64,000 nucleotides of DNA from Leptobrachium leishanense (GCA_009667805.1 CM019067.1:65146637-65210636); one strand, 5' to 3'; shown: positions 47,601 to 58,757, counted from the first letter of the stretch. A program made the numbers and translations. Notes: generated from the letters alone by a model not told the origin.

Positions 47601-47863
47601 TCCCAAGAAGACGTCTCTGACTATTGAATTACTGTTGTCTCATCGTTTTCATTACAATGAGGGATTATGTCACAGCAATCTTTGCGACGTGAATTAGAAA
47701 TATTAGTATCTAGTAGCCATAACCAGGATTCCAAATCTCCTTACCTCTGCTTCATAATCCACCCCATCAATGGTGTGCTCAGAGCCATGTCCGTCGCAGG
47801 ATCCCCAGTGAAAGTGGAACTGCTTCAATCTGTAGGTTCCTTCCACAGGTCCTCCTCTAAGAA
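41574..47863 (-). CDS. ca2-like: Cytosolic alpha-carbonic anhydrase, CA2-like (exons 3-7 of 7)
   Basis: Zinc enzyme that interconverts CO2 and bicarbonate. Coding segments, in transcript order: 47,863-47,745, 45,781-45,689, 43,360-43,298, 43,133-42,978 and 41,693-41,574 (119, 93, 63, 156 and 120 nt). Together they encode about 183 residues, the last 70% of a 260-residue protein. Using human CA2 numbering, visible active-site residues are His94 and His96 (FHFHWGS), Glu106 (SEHT), Glu117, His119 (LHLVHW), and Leu198-Thr199-Thr200 (SLTTPP). Leu198 and Thr200 argue against CA3 and CA1. The inactive CA-related proteins are excluded because all zinc ligands are present. One oddity is Gln instead of the usual Pro at 195 (WTYQGS). 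Exons 1 and 2, including His64, are not in view. CA13 or a frog-specific paralogue remains possible. Confidence 0.93.
42046..42452 (-). mobile_element. 5'-truncated LINE in intron 6, partner of the SINE tail
   Basis: On the minus strand 42,452-42,289 encodes [20 protein letters not shown] then [10 protein letters not shown] and a stop, the C-terminal end of a CR1/L2-type ORF2. The 3' UTR then runs to CCTGGTAAAATACTTTATAA and a TAAA-repeat tail at 42,046-42,065. The last 60 bases of this 3' UTR are the shared tail of the SINE-like repeats at 33.6, 53.1 and perhaps 63.8 kb. Confidence 0.85.
42978..43133 (-). CDS. ca2-like: Carbonic anhydrase exon 6
   Basis: 156 nt between TTTTAG and GTAAGC. 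Encodes [39 protein letters not shown] and [13 protein letters not shown]. It includes Thr199, which orients the zinc-bound hydroxide, and Trp209. Length equals the family exon. Confidence 0.96.
43298..43360 (-). CDS. ca2-like: Carbonic anhydrase exon 5
   Basis: 63 nt between CAG and GTAACT. Encodes [18 protein letters not shown], then STK, close to the matching exon of other vertebrate CA2 genes. The next intron is only 164 bp. Confidence 0.96.
44363..44973. mobile_element. MITE of the GGGC(N)CTATTACATT family, copy c, in intron 4
   Basis: GGGTCATATTACATTCATAA at the left and ATGGTCATAATATGGCCC at the right, flanked by TGT on both sides. The interior shares AGTCCTATGGAC, GCAGGTGCAGGTTTTTC and the CTAATGCTAAC blocks with copy a. 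Confidence 0.75.
45689..45781 (-). CDS. ca2-like: Carbonic anhydrase exon 4
   Basis: 93 nt between GACAG and GTAAGC. Encodes [31 protein letters not shown]. It carries zinc ligand His119. Phase and length match the family exon. Confidence 0.96.
45861..46402. mobile_element. Non-autonomous DNA transposon in intron 3
   Basis: CAGTAATACCTTGGATTGCG at the left and CTCTCAATCCAAGGTTTTATAG at the right are inverted with a few mismatches; TA lies to the left. The end type resembles pogo/Tigger-like elements, but this is tentative. About 540 bp with no transposase. Confidence 0.65.
46860..47030. mobile_element. 171-bp hAT MITE
   Basis: CAATGTTTCCCATTCCTGGTC and GACCATGGTTGGGAACCACTG are imperfect inverted ends of a common vertebrate type. 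Flanks CAATAGTT and CAGTAGTG agree at six of eight bases. Confidence 0.6.
47152..47283. mobile_element. 132-bp hAT MITE
   Basis: CAGAGATCTCAAACTCCAGC and GCGGGTTTGAGATCTGTG are inverted; GTCTAGAC (47,144-47,151) and GTGTAGAC (47,284-47,291) are the 8-bp target copies with one mismatch. The interior has CTACAATTCCC/GGGAGTTGTAG arms. Confidence 0.75.
47745..47863 (-). CDS. ca2-like: Carbonic anhydrase exon 3
   Basis: 119 nt between TTACAG and GTAAGG, first two bases completing a codon from exon 2. Encodes [20 protein letters not shown] then [19 protein letters not shown]. It carries zinc ligands His94 and His96 and Glu106. Length is exactly that of the family exon. Confidence 0.97.
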
Positions 47864-48978
47864 CTGTAATCCAATAACACACAACAGATTAGCCTTAAAG
47901 AAGGAGGAACGAAAGAGCGCTATATTCTTTTAATAAACACTTAAGAGACCATTGACCCATTACGTGTCTCTTCCTTCAATGTCAGCCGAGTGCTGGGCAA
48001 ATCATTCTTAATTAACCAAATTAATTGTGACATCTGCCTCAATCCGATCTCCATAAATACATCATTAGGGTTTGTGTATTTGTTTAAGACTGTTAAAACT
48101 GTGTCACTCAGTACTAAAAACACAGAAATATATATGTTTGTAATTTACATGTTATTAATACTCCATGACATTTTTTTTTCAATAATAATTTTTAAAATAA
48201 AATGATTGCCTCTTGTCAGTGTCCTTAAAATATCCAAAATATTTAATATAGAAATTCCAGGAGCTTTTTACAGCCGCGGGGCTTCTCAAATTAGCATACG
48301 ATCACAAAGCTAATGGTATTATTTTAACCTGAAAGTGGAGAGTATCTGGAACATCAAAAACTGGAACCTGTAATCTAACGTTCAATCGTGCAGAAATATC
48401 CTTTATTTATAACATTAAGGTCACAATTATAAAATCCATTTGAATGTTTACATTTGCCCTGCGATTTCCTCATATTATAAAATTTGCATTTTAATCCTTC
48501 ATACTTAAAAAAATTTCTTAGCATGGTGGAAAATGATGTCCCGTGCTATATAGGAGGGCAGGTCACCCTGCAGACTTTTTATAAATGTTTACAGTATAGA
48601 ATTCTGTAATTGTCAGAATTCATAGAAGCTTCCCTTACAGATTTGCCTTAGATAAATTTGCCTTGTGCCTATAAATGTTATCTCTGATGAAGATTATTCA
48701 TTATGGAGGTTATAAATATTATGGCCCCTATTTTGTCAGAACTGGTAATAGGGAGCCACAAGTGCTGAAAGTCAGAGCAAGCTATTTTGCATAAGCAACT
48801 CCCTCTTACAGACTCTATAATGACCAAGCTGCTATGTTAGCGGCTTAAGGGGAACAGGGAGTCCCTAAGGGATCCAATACCAGTGCTGGAATCCTCTCAA
48901 AGAGTCCATAGGACTCCGTATAGAGTCATGGAATCTTAGGATATTGTGCTTGTTCAGTAGAAGAAAACTGAAGAACTA
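47864..48978. other. Probable intron 2, left part
   Basis: No exon of the carbonic anhydrase family and no bounded element were found. The DNA is AT-rich and looks unique. Confidence 0.5.
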
Positions 48979-48986
48979 GTGTCCTT

Positions 48987-50132
48987 TAGGGATGAGCCGA
49001 ACTCGAACAATTTTAAAGTTCGAGTTTGAACGCGAACACGAACCGAACTCAATGCAAGTCAATGGGACTCGAAAGTTCAAATTTTAGAGTGCCCTCCAAG
49101 AGGGCATACATGCAAGTTATTTGCCATAAAAGGTGTATGGGGGACAGGAAACAAGGACAAAAAGGTTTAAAAAATTTTTTTTAAAGGAACAGTGAGTTTT
49201 CCATGAAATAAGGGTTAAAAATAAAAATGAAAAATTATCGTGCCTAGGAGGTCCCCATAACCTGCCCGTGAAGTGGCAGATTGTTCGGATGTATAGAAAT
49301 ATGTAAAAACAAAAAAATTAAATTTCAAATGACGGTAAATGGTTTTCCTTTAATCTATTCATAAATTTAATCTTTTCATAAGTTTAATCTATTCATAAGT
49401 GCCATCATACAGTAACTCCTCTGTGGTATTGTGGAAGAGTGCAGGGGTGGACCATGTGGTCCTATAGTAAAATGATATGAATCTGGTACAGGCGTCAGTG
49501 CACCCAAATATTGGGCCTTTGGTGGCAGCAAGTGCCTTCACACCCTAACCCCTTTGTAGTATTGTGGAAGAGTGCAGGGTTGGACCCTGCGGTCCAATAT
49601 TAAAATGATATGAATCTGGTAACATAGGCGTCAGTGGCAGTGCACCCAAATATTGTGCCTTATATATTTTGTAGAAATGAGACCCCCAAAATAGTTGGTG
49701 GCAGTGAGAACACACAGATTACAACAATTCCCAGATATTTTGTAGAAGTGAGACCCCCCCCAATAGCTGGTGGCAGACTGGCAGTGAGAACACACACTAA
49801 CACAACAATCTCCTCTCAAAAAACACGTGCTGAAGGCTGTGTGAAGCCTTATATAGTGTGCTGTGGGACTGCTGTGGGAAAATTTGCCCAATCAGGACTC
49901 TGAGCCATGATTGGCATAGTCTTGCACCTGTCTTGCACCTAAACTGTGGTCAGGTGCAAGGCTGTAGCCAATTACAAGCTTCAGGCAGTGGAAAAAGTGC
50001 ATTGTGGTCCATTGTGGTGCATTGTGAGCGAACATGCGGCGAACATGCGGAAATGTTCATAGTTCGCGAACATGCGAATGGGCGATGTTCGAATCGAACT
50101 CCGAACAGATCGAACCGAACAGCTCATCCCTA
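48987..50132. mobile_element. 1.15-kb deletion derivative of the 7.8-kb hAT family
   Basis: Begins TAGGGATGAGCCGAAC, ends AACAGCTCATCCCTA, with GTGTCCTT duplicated at 48,979-48,986 and 50,133-50,140. The left 400 bp follow the left end of the 18,623 element (GTGCCCTCCAAGAGGGCATA and so on) and two or three ~137-bp satellite units; the right part follows the right end. The transposase gene and most of the 81-bp array are gone. Confidence 0.93.
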
Positions 50133-50589
50133 GTGTCCTTCTGTATAGGGTGGACATGAGAAGGAGCTGGTGAAACGCGTTGTCCTTTTTCACCTCTGAA
50201 GGAGAAGCCAGTATTAAAAATCACGTAAACCAGGTTTTAGCATTACATTCAGTCATTTTTCTATACTTATTAGCAAAGACAATAAAGAGGATTCCTCTTA
50301 CTATATTTTGGTGTGCCTTATTGCCTTTTCTTTTTTTTTTCATGATCAAAGAAAAGACTAGTCTCTTGATCTAGTTGTTAGATTCAACAACATCAGACAT
50401 CAGGTTCTGTTGTTTTGGTTTGTTGTTGGCTACTTCATTGTCTGAAACCCAAGAAAAGTACTTGGACCCATTCATTTGTGTATCAATATATATAGACATT
50501 CCTCCTATAGTGTAACATAGTAACTCTGAGGTGTATTTGTGAGGAATTTCTAATTACAATTATTTCTAATTATCACGCTATGAAATAGG

Positions 50590-50830
50590 TCAATATAGGG
50601 AAAGGTTATGTACTCAAGGGTACCATGAATAATCCAGTGTCAGCAGATGCGTGCTCCAGGAGCCTGGAGTGGAACTCCACACACAATTCAAATACAAGGA
50701 CCCAGTACACCAATCCAAATGGTGACCAGTTTATTGGGTAAGTACGTTTCAGCTGAATCGTTGCTAACCTTATAACATGGTCACCATTTGGATTGGTGTG
50801 TTAGGAACCTTCCCTGTATTTGTTTTATCT
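50590..50830. repeat. Inverted-repeat remnant resembling Penelope termini
   Basis: CACCAATCCAAATGGTGACCA (50,708) and its inverse at 50,779-50,799 face each other around AGTACGTTTCAGCTGAATCGTTG, whose complement has a GAAACGT word like the 3' side of the Penelope hammerhead-like cores. The assignment is weak. Confidence 0.4.
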
Positions 50831-50842
50831 GAAACAGTATCA

Positions 50843-51677
50843 GGGTTATTCAGAGAGCACCAAAATGTTGCTGACATTTTGGTGCTCTCTCATTCACTTC
50901 GGCGAGTCTGATTCGCTGATCCTGTGATGAATTCAACATCCGCTGAACGCCGCTGCCAACCAGCCTGACAGCTGCTGCAAACCTGCCGGCTGCTGCCGCC
51001 AACCCATCGGACAGCCACCGCAAACTCGCCGGACAGCCGCCATAACGCACCCGCAAGCAGCCGAGAACCCGCTGAACACAGCATTGACAAGCCGCAGAAA
51101 AAAGCCGACAAGTCGCTGGACGGGTAAAAAAAAAAAAAAGATTGAAACTTCACGGTTGAAAAAAACTACTGGACGAAATTGTTTGGAATTAACATATGAG
51201 GTCCTACGAATAATAATAAAAAGGTCTGCTGTAGAAAAAAGAAAAAATTAAGAAACTATTTTGAAAAAAAATGGAAAACATTTTGCTGAATAAATCCCAA
51301 AAAATGCCTAAAAAATCTTAAAAAAAATAAAGAGACTTTTTGCTGCAGACTAAAATAATAAATGGTTTATTAGATATTGAATAAAAATGGGAATATTTTT
51401 AACATTGAAACCTATGGGATTCGTCTAAATAAACCTGTCGAATGAAACCACCGACCAGCAGGGCAATTCACTGACATTTCTCTGAATAAATTTACCATTG
51501 CTTCTCTATGGGGATTTCACTGCCATGGATCAGTACTGTATTTTGCTGGCTTTTCACCAAAATTTGGCGAGCTGCCTGCTTTCTGAATAGGCGAATGGCC
51601 ACGAAATTTGCTCTGTATGGGGAAATTCACTGTTCGGTGTAATTTCGGGGCCAGATCAGCTCTCTCTGAATAACCCC
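50843..51677 (+). mobile_element. Family A DNA element, full-length copy
   Basis: Left end GGGTTATTCAGAGAGCACC and right end CTCTCTCTGAATAACCCC are inverted. Just inside the left end CCAAAATG and CATTTTGG form a hairpin. It is 835 bp with no transposase. This copy defines the family. Target duplication is not clear. Confidence 0.8.
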
Positions 51678-52316
51678 TATAGAAAAAGTGTAAATTGGCA
51701 AATCTGGACAAACTAATATGTCTGAACTAATATTTTATTGCTAATGAGTGTGGATATATTTCATGCGGAGGTTTGCTTTCCAGTGAATGGTTCTGCACCA
51801 TGAAAGAGGTAAATGAGTTGAGTAACATAACAGGATGAGTAATGAATTCTTAGCGCTTCTATCTCTCCTGGACACAAATGCTATCTCTCCTGGACACTAT
51901 TCCTCCCCTTGCTGGGTGAATACCCTGGCTTATCTGTATAGAACAGCTCTTGTAAGAATTTACTACTTTCACATTAACTGTGACTGATTAGTTGTAACAC
52001 TGTGAACTTTTAAAATTAATCAATTTATAAAAAATATACCCTGTTCATTATTTTTTCCGGATCTTCGTTAAAGGGATTTCCCTGTCAGTACACAGTGTTT
52101 ACTAACAGTATGCGTTTGCTCAGGGTTATCCCTGTATTGATATTATTTAAACATATACACCAATGTAATAAGGACATATTTTCAAGACTTTTTAAATGAA
52201 AATATAAATTCATTTATTCCGAAGTGCATCAACACATTGGCTCCTCTGCTGTAAATTAATTTGTTGTTTGGGTAGACCCAAATTTTATTAATTTAAAATA
52301 ATAATAATAATAATAA

Positions 52317-52351
<35 letters not shown>

Positions 52352-53040
52352 TACTGTATATATAAATGGATATATTATATAATAAATTGACATATATATT
52401 ATGATTGACTACCACTCATTTTTTGCTGTGAAGGAGGTATAAAGCATACAGAAAAGTATTTCCACAATCTCTTTGCGCTCAAATAAAAGAGGGATCTCAT
52501 TTTTCTTGACAACAAATAAATATGAGAGCATAGTAACGTACAATGCTCTCTTCTACGGATTGTAATCGTTAAGGCATTGTACCTACAGGTGCGATGACAT
52601 ACTATTGAACAGTTGACCTTTCTGTTAACATCAATATGCTGGCTGTGATCCAAAATAACACCATATTGTTTGGATAAGACACTCTAGTAATTGCCGTCAT
52701 GCACGAACTTGCTCCATTTGTTCCTCGTAAAGCATGGCACGACGGAAGATGAAGGCGCACTCACGAAGAACAAAAGCAATGCTTCGTCTCGAGGAACCAC
52801 AACTGCCTATATTCATTTACACGGCATTGTAATTATTGTGTGGTGGTAAAATGGTAAAAGGTGGAGGATGGCAAAAGACATTTTGAAAATTTCAATGGAA
52901 TTCTACACGACGAAAAACTAATAATTCCACTGGCCAATAACATATTTATATCTAGAAGTTTCATTAATAATTTTTTTTATTAATAATGGTGTAATAAGCC
53001 TACGCTTTATCTCCAGTTACATCTATCCCTCTGTGTATGT
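51678..53040. other. No gene recognised; AT microsatellite at about 52,298-52,410
   Basis: An AAT-repeat run followed by TA dinucleotides and short TATAAA words occupies 52,298-52,410. The remainder shows nothing I can support. Confidence 0.5.
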
Positions 53041-53245
53041 AATTTTTTTGAGAAAGTATTTTACCAGGAAGGATACATTAAGATTTCTCTCGTTTTCAAG
53101 TATGTCCTGGGGGCGAGTATGTACCGTTAGGTGTCTTGCCCAAGGATACTTACTGGAGAGGTGCTCTTGCCGGGATCAAACCCATGTCTCCACAGGCTCT
53201 CTCCACGCAGAGCAGTGATGTTACCTCCACTCCACCAGCCGGTTA
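53041..53245 (-). repeat. tRNA-derived SINE with LINE-type tail
   Basis: On the minus strand an A box TGGTGGAGTGG (53,227-53,237) and a B box GGTTTGATCCC (53,172-53,182) match RNA polymerase III promoter consensus (one mismatch in the B box). Then come CTTGGGCAAGACACC and a tail CCAGGACATACTTGAAAACG ... CCTGGTAAAATACTTT. The tail is that of the LINE in intron 6. Confidence 0.8.
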
Positions 53246-55013
53246 ATTTTATGTACAATAGGGACACAGTGAATGAACACAAGATTACCTTGTTCTCCTA
53301 CATTCTACATAGTGGTAGTTATTACGTTTTCGTATATAACCGCCTTCAAGTGAACCTGTCCTGGCCAGGTTTGCTCTTGCGTGGGTGAATTTCTCATTAT
53401 TCTTAAAGATCAATGGAATACCTCAGCCCTTGATGATATATCATGGACTTATCTGGTTTCACGCGGTGTGCCGCCATGCTTGGCCTATGATAAGGAAGTG
53501 CTCAAAATATTCATTTGACTCTCTGTGAACTGAGCCTAACTTAAGTTGTGCATGACAGGTGCGCTTTAAATAATAAAATTGCCATATGAGTCTGGTATCC
53601 ACACACATATATAGTAAGGAAATGGCAATAGGGGTCATTGAAGTCAGGATGAGAGATAATGGCAGGTAACGACAGATTGGATTAGTAGTCTGAGAAGCAA
53701 AGGGTGAGGAGGTACACGAGGAAAATGGGGGTTAAGAAATTAAGAAGCCACCACTAAAACAGTTAAGCATCACAGAACGTTTTGCTTAACAAATAAGCTT
53801 GTCAACATCACTGCTGAGGGCCAATTGCACATCACTGTGTAACAATCCCCAGTTAGTTCTGCCTTAGAAGAGCAAATCATGGTGGTGCCTAATGCGGGAT
53901 GAGGGTAACGACAAGCTGTGATAACTCATCAAGTGATGACCTCTTGCATTTATCTTTAAAACCAAGTCGATTTCCACCCCTGACTGGACATTGGCAGGAA
54001 AGCACACCGGGGCAGTACAGGTTCACTGTAATTTTTAATTCAATTAACACAATCTTGGTTATTATGACATTTAGGGTTAATATTACCAAGTAAAAGCTGC
54101 TAATTATAGTGTTTACAAAGGTAATGATAATCCTAATAAAATAATATGACCTGAAATTAGCCTAATGTCGAAGGTCCAGGCCTGGGAGAAACACGTATGA
54201 ATTTGCAATGTCAGGGAATGAGTCATTCTGAACTAAATATTTCATAATCCATCTGCAGAGCAAACGACAGCATTTACATGGAAAAAATTAAACCGACGTG
54301 CTGTAAAACGCTGCTAATTAATGGAAGGTTCATCATGATAATTCTATTCCATTCTAAGCGGCAGGAAATTTTACTTGTTACATCGCAGACAGCATTATGT
54401 TGACGCCATTAGCTGATTCAATAAAAAGAACTAAGTGGAACAGCAATTTCATTGCGAGAAACAAAATAGCATTCCTTTTGTAGTACATGTTAAGTTCAGT
54501 CTTGACTTTCCGTCAGATGATATAACAAAGTAACGTTCTGGACTTGGCAGCCTCATACAGAAACCTTTAACTTACTAGTACTTTACTATACCTCAAATAC
54601 CAATCTTTATTTACTATAGTCAGCCAACCTACAAGCACAACGACAGACAGAGCACACAAAACGGACTGAACAAACGGAACAACTCCCTCTTCACAAATTA
54701 AAAGAGTGTGTAAATTCAGGTGTGTGACACCACGGGTGATATAAATCAGGTTACTACCAACTTGCTTTTTTTTGTTAAAGGAAACAAATAAAATATTTTA
54801 TTCACTGTGACTTTGTACTTGCGGCAACACAGATTAATATTTAGCGAAATTATGTAGGGTGAAGGGAAAAAAATAACAATTAAACCAATGTCAAGGCGTG
54901 CTGTGATTATCATGTAACCAGTAGATTGACAGATATGGACTTAAATGAAGTGTGAATAAAAAGAAGCTCCTGGTCAAGAGAATATATGACTTAGGCAACA
55001 TTTGTTTCCAGTG
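53246..55013. other. Unique-looking sequence, possible conserved non-coding DNA
   Basis: No repeats or exons recognised. The stretch at about 54,250-54,500 has several homeodomain-type AATTAATG and TGATAATT words and no repeat character, which would fit non-coding regulatory DNA, but this is only an impression. Confidence 0.3.
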
Positions 55014-55290
55014 CAGGGGTGGACTGACCATTAGGGCAACATGACACTGCCTGAGGGCGCGCGACCCAAAGGGGGGCCCAGTGATGAAAATCATGGGTAA
55101 ATAGTATCACCAGTCAGATCTAATGCTGCCCACTATTAAATAGTGCAGAGAAATACAAAAGGGCAGCGCTCCACCCCTAGACTTGTGATGCCTGTTGATG
55201 TATAGGGAATGACAGGTCCAGGGGAGCTCTAGGCCGCACTGCCCTTTACAACTGTAAGTGCTGGACGCTGTTAAATGGGGCCCCATGTTT
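55014..55290. repeat. Possible hAT element, unbounded
   Basis: CAGGGGTGGACTGACCATTA is a common terminus of vertebrate hAT elements. A right end and target duplication were not identified. Confidence 0.4.
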
Positions 55291-56639
55291 TATTTTGAAA
55301 ATAGTATGGAGAAATAAATTATATAATACAAGAATGGGTCCTCAAGAGTTGTCAGTATGCCCCAGTTCCAGTGTGAAAGTTATCCATGTCCAGATCGACA
55401 GTCTTGGGTTAGAAAGAAATAAGCAAGAATAATAAGTAGAATAGAGGCGTTGATGACACTAAACTACTATAATGAATAAACCTTTACCAAATCCTTTGGC
55501 TTGATCATTGATCACATGTTTAATGCAGTACCTGCAATAATTATGGAACGTACTCTACATATAACCCTCCAGTTGGGTTATATATATATATTTACAAAAC
55601 GGTTATAATGTAGCTCAGGGATATAAAATTCTAGCTCCCGCCCCCCCCCCATTTGTTTCTGAACTACAACACCTCCGATTCTCTGACGGTCTACTACGGT
55701 CATAGAATCCTGGGATTGTAGGCCAACATTAACAGGGGGGAGTAGAGGTTGACATCCCTGATGTAGTTGATAGCTTTACATTAAAAGGTCGGCCCTTTTT
55801 CATATGAGACATTTAAGACATGAGAATGTGTCTCTTTCCAGATCTACATTTCATGGGTTGACCTTAGCACAAATACTTTAACTCCTTCACTGAGAAGTGA
55901 GACGCAGCATATCTGTTTATATCTTTTTTACTGTCTGGGTTTCATAATGAAATACTATGATACATTCTTTGATGTAATTAATATATAGGTATTATATAGG
56001 TATACCAGGTTTGTATTATCCAATCTATATTCCTATGTGTTAATATCATTTGATAATCCTATATTTAAACATCTAAGCTTTAATTGGGCTAAACGTTATG
56101 TATTTTGCTTTAGTCTGTAAGTAAATATAAATGTTTCCACCACACCACTTTGGTTCTAGTGTCATATCATATGTCGGAGTCATATTATTAAATGATCTCT
56201 TTTTCCCATGCAATGCAGCAACCTATATATTACTTCCCTGTCAAATTGTTCACTTCACGCATGGCATTCTTCACGATCTTCACTAATCCCAGGTTAATGA
56301 ATATATGCAATAATCTGTGTCTTGCCTTCATGCTTCAAATGCAATCCCACAACACACCGCACTGACCTACGCAACACAAATTATTTACAATACAAAAAGA
56401 ATGGCACGCCTCCCTCCATTCTGGAGAAACCTGAATTTCAGTCATTTCGAAAGATAGCAGATAACTTGCTATTTGTTATGCAGACATATTTAATAGACTC
56501 ATAAACATGGGCAGCATTCCATCCCCTATCAATCCCTGAGCTAAAATACTGGCTTTATGGAGGATACTCCTTGGCTGTGTCTGCACTGTGCTGGCTTTCT
56601 ATTAAAAAAAAGAAAATTACTATTATTTTTTATTCATCA
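55291..56639. other. No gene recognised
   Basis: Around 55,655-55,750 there is a worn palindrome (CTGAACTACAACACC and GGATTGTAGGCC) like the hAT MITE at 47,152. Nothing else is supported. Confidence 0.4.
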
Positions 56640-57367
56640 GACACCAATAGATGCCCCAAAGTACCGTTGCGCGCAGAAATCAGTGAATGCAATGACATTT
56701 TTAACGCGACTCCGTCAGACAAACGCATTTTGTGCGGACTGCGCACAACAGATGTACGTTTTGAGGAAGACAAGGTAGTGGCCGTCATTTTTGACGGATC
56801 TAGTAAAAAAAATGCAGACGCAGCGCACAACGGAGAACGTCGATGCGCACAAAAGTGCGCTGTGTCTGCATTTTTTTTACTAGATCCGTCAAAAATGATG
56901 GCCACTACCTTGTCTTCCTCAAAACGTACATCTGACGGCCACTACCTTGATTTTTGATGGATCTAGTAAAAAGAATGCGGACGCAGCGCACTTTTGTGCG
57001 CATCGACGTTCTCAGTTGTGAATCCGCAGTTTGGTACGGTCAGGTTGTTACAATTTGCAGTTACCACCAGCTTTTCAAAGACGTTAAAATTATGCGCGTA
57101 AACGTTGTCCGTTAAATTGTGCGCTAGGATTGTAATACCATTTGCGCACCAGCGTACAAACGCATTTGCGCTCACAATGTTAAGTATAGGATGCGTGCAC
57201 TAAATTGCGCTCGCAAAGGGTTCGCGCCGGGTCACTCGCGATAGACTTCAACATGCATTTTGTGCGCGAACGTCGTAATACGACGTTTAGCGCAAAGGGT
57301 TTTGCCCCTCGCGTTAATGTGCTTTTGCGCGCGCGCAAAAAAGTGTGCGAATTATGTAATAGGGCCC
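56640..57367. mobile_element. CpG-rich MITE with large internal palindrome
   Basis: The right end ATTATGTAATAGGGCCC is of the copy b type, and the right half repeats its GCGCAAA-rich content. The left end is missing or changed. At 56,750-56,933 two arms of about 80 bp (AGATGTACGTTTTGAGGAAG and its inverse) are almost perfect complements. A third partial copy follows to about 57,010. Open frames across the palindrome mirror each other and are not genes. Confidence 0.7.
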
Positions 57368-58757
57368 GAAATATTTTAATTAAATAAGAAAAAACAGCAC
57401 TTCATATATTTCTGTGCTGCATATGTATGGGTAATGTATATTTACTCAGGAGGTTAAGAAGCTGGATGTAATCAGCATTACCTTGAGACTCATGGCACAC
57501 CAAGGTGTCAGGTAATTATCGAGTACACTGAACATAGTACTGCGACGTACAATGAACTCACTGCTACTGGACAAGCCCAATAAATCGAGACCAGCCATTC
57601 CAACAGGATATTTTCCTGCATAGAGTCTCAGTTGCTGTATTTAAGCAGCTCCAACACTCAGTGAGACACACTTTACTATGAAGCATTCTGACTTTTCATA
57701 AAATACTGGAAATACAAAATGCAAACTTAAAAGAGGAACCGTAACATTTGTACTAGTGATATTGGGGACAGCCTTATTGCATTAAACCAGTGATATCTAA
57801 ATTTAGCATCCATAAGTCACAGAACTACATGTTTGCCGATGCTTAGGCAGCTTTAAATCTGGCTGAGCATCATGGGACAATTAATTCTGAAATTTCTGGA
57901 GAGTCAAAATTATCCATTTGGTGCTCTAAACTCTGTTGACGAACATGGACTTCACACAGCAAGCCAAAATATGATCCACTTACAAGTACATGTCATCCTG
58001 TAGAATTAGTTACATTCTAATCATTTTTAATTTGTGTATGTTATAGCATGCAATAATGTATCCATGTAATATATGCAAATGACGTGAAGGATAGGCACTT
58101 TTATTTGCTAGAGAGCATAAAAATCATGTCTTGTGAAGTGTGACAGACGGCTTTAGCAAGCATGCAAACAGAAAAGAGTTCTAAACACACGCCAAACATG
58201 TTTGGAATAATAAACCTTTTTTTTCTATGAATTTATATCAGTTTTATAGGAAGCGTTAAACAGCAATTAAACACATGTTAGAATTTACGCGGCTTTGTCA
58301 AAGCTCAGAGTAGCATGTTGTTTTGTTTTTTACCAACTGCTTCTCCAGGAACTCAGGGGGTTCCTCAGGAGAGTTAGCCCTGAGAATGCTTATTCCCCTC
58401 TCGTGGGTCCTTTCACTAGAAGTCGAGGTGCAACAATGACAGATTAGATAACCATTGTGTGGAAAAACTTCCAGACGTGGTTTACAAACATGTAAAGGAA
58501 ACCCTGGATGCTTTGCTAAACCAGGGGAACCAAAGAATGCCCCCTTCAGAGCTACAACTAAGTGCAATGAGTGTAGGTCATATAGTAAGATGTTCATTGT
58601 TCACCTCAATTTAGAATTCTGTGTTCATTAGCAGTGCGTTTTCATAAATGGTAGAGACAAGAATCATATTAAGGTTATTTTAAATTTTTCTTTTTCTGGG
58701 AGATTTATTTGCTGGTCAGTCAGCATCATGACAGTTTACAAGTTTGGTTCCAGTCAT
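57368..58757. other. No gene recognised; one unexplained 99-codon frame
   Basis: A minus-strand frame at 58,298-58,597 (ending SPEEPPEFLEKQLVKNKT then TCYSEL) is open, but I recognise no domain and no splice context. Confidence 0.3.

Noticed and set aside
56557..56957. Three frames that appear to encode related peptides on both strands
   Set aside because: The similarity comes from the 80-bp palindrome, not from related proteins.
58298..58597. Minus-strand open frame of 99 codons with acidic and cysteine-containing segments
   Set aside because: No domain or family recognised, no splice signals fitting a host gene, and the frame is short enough to occur by chance.
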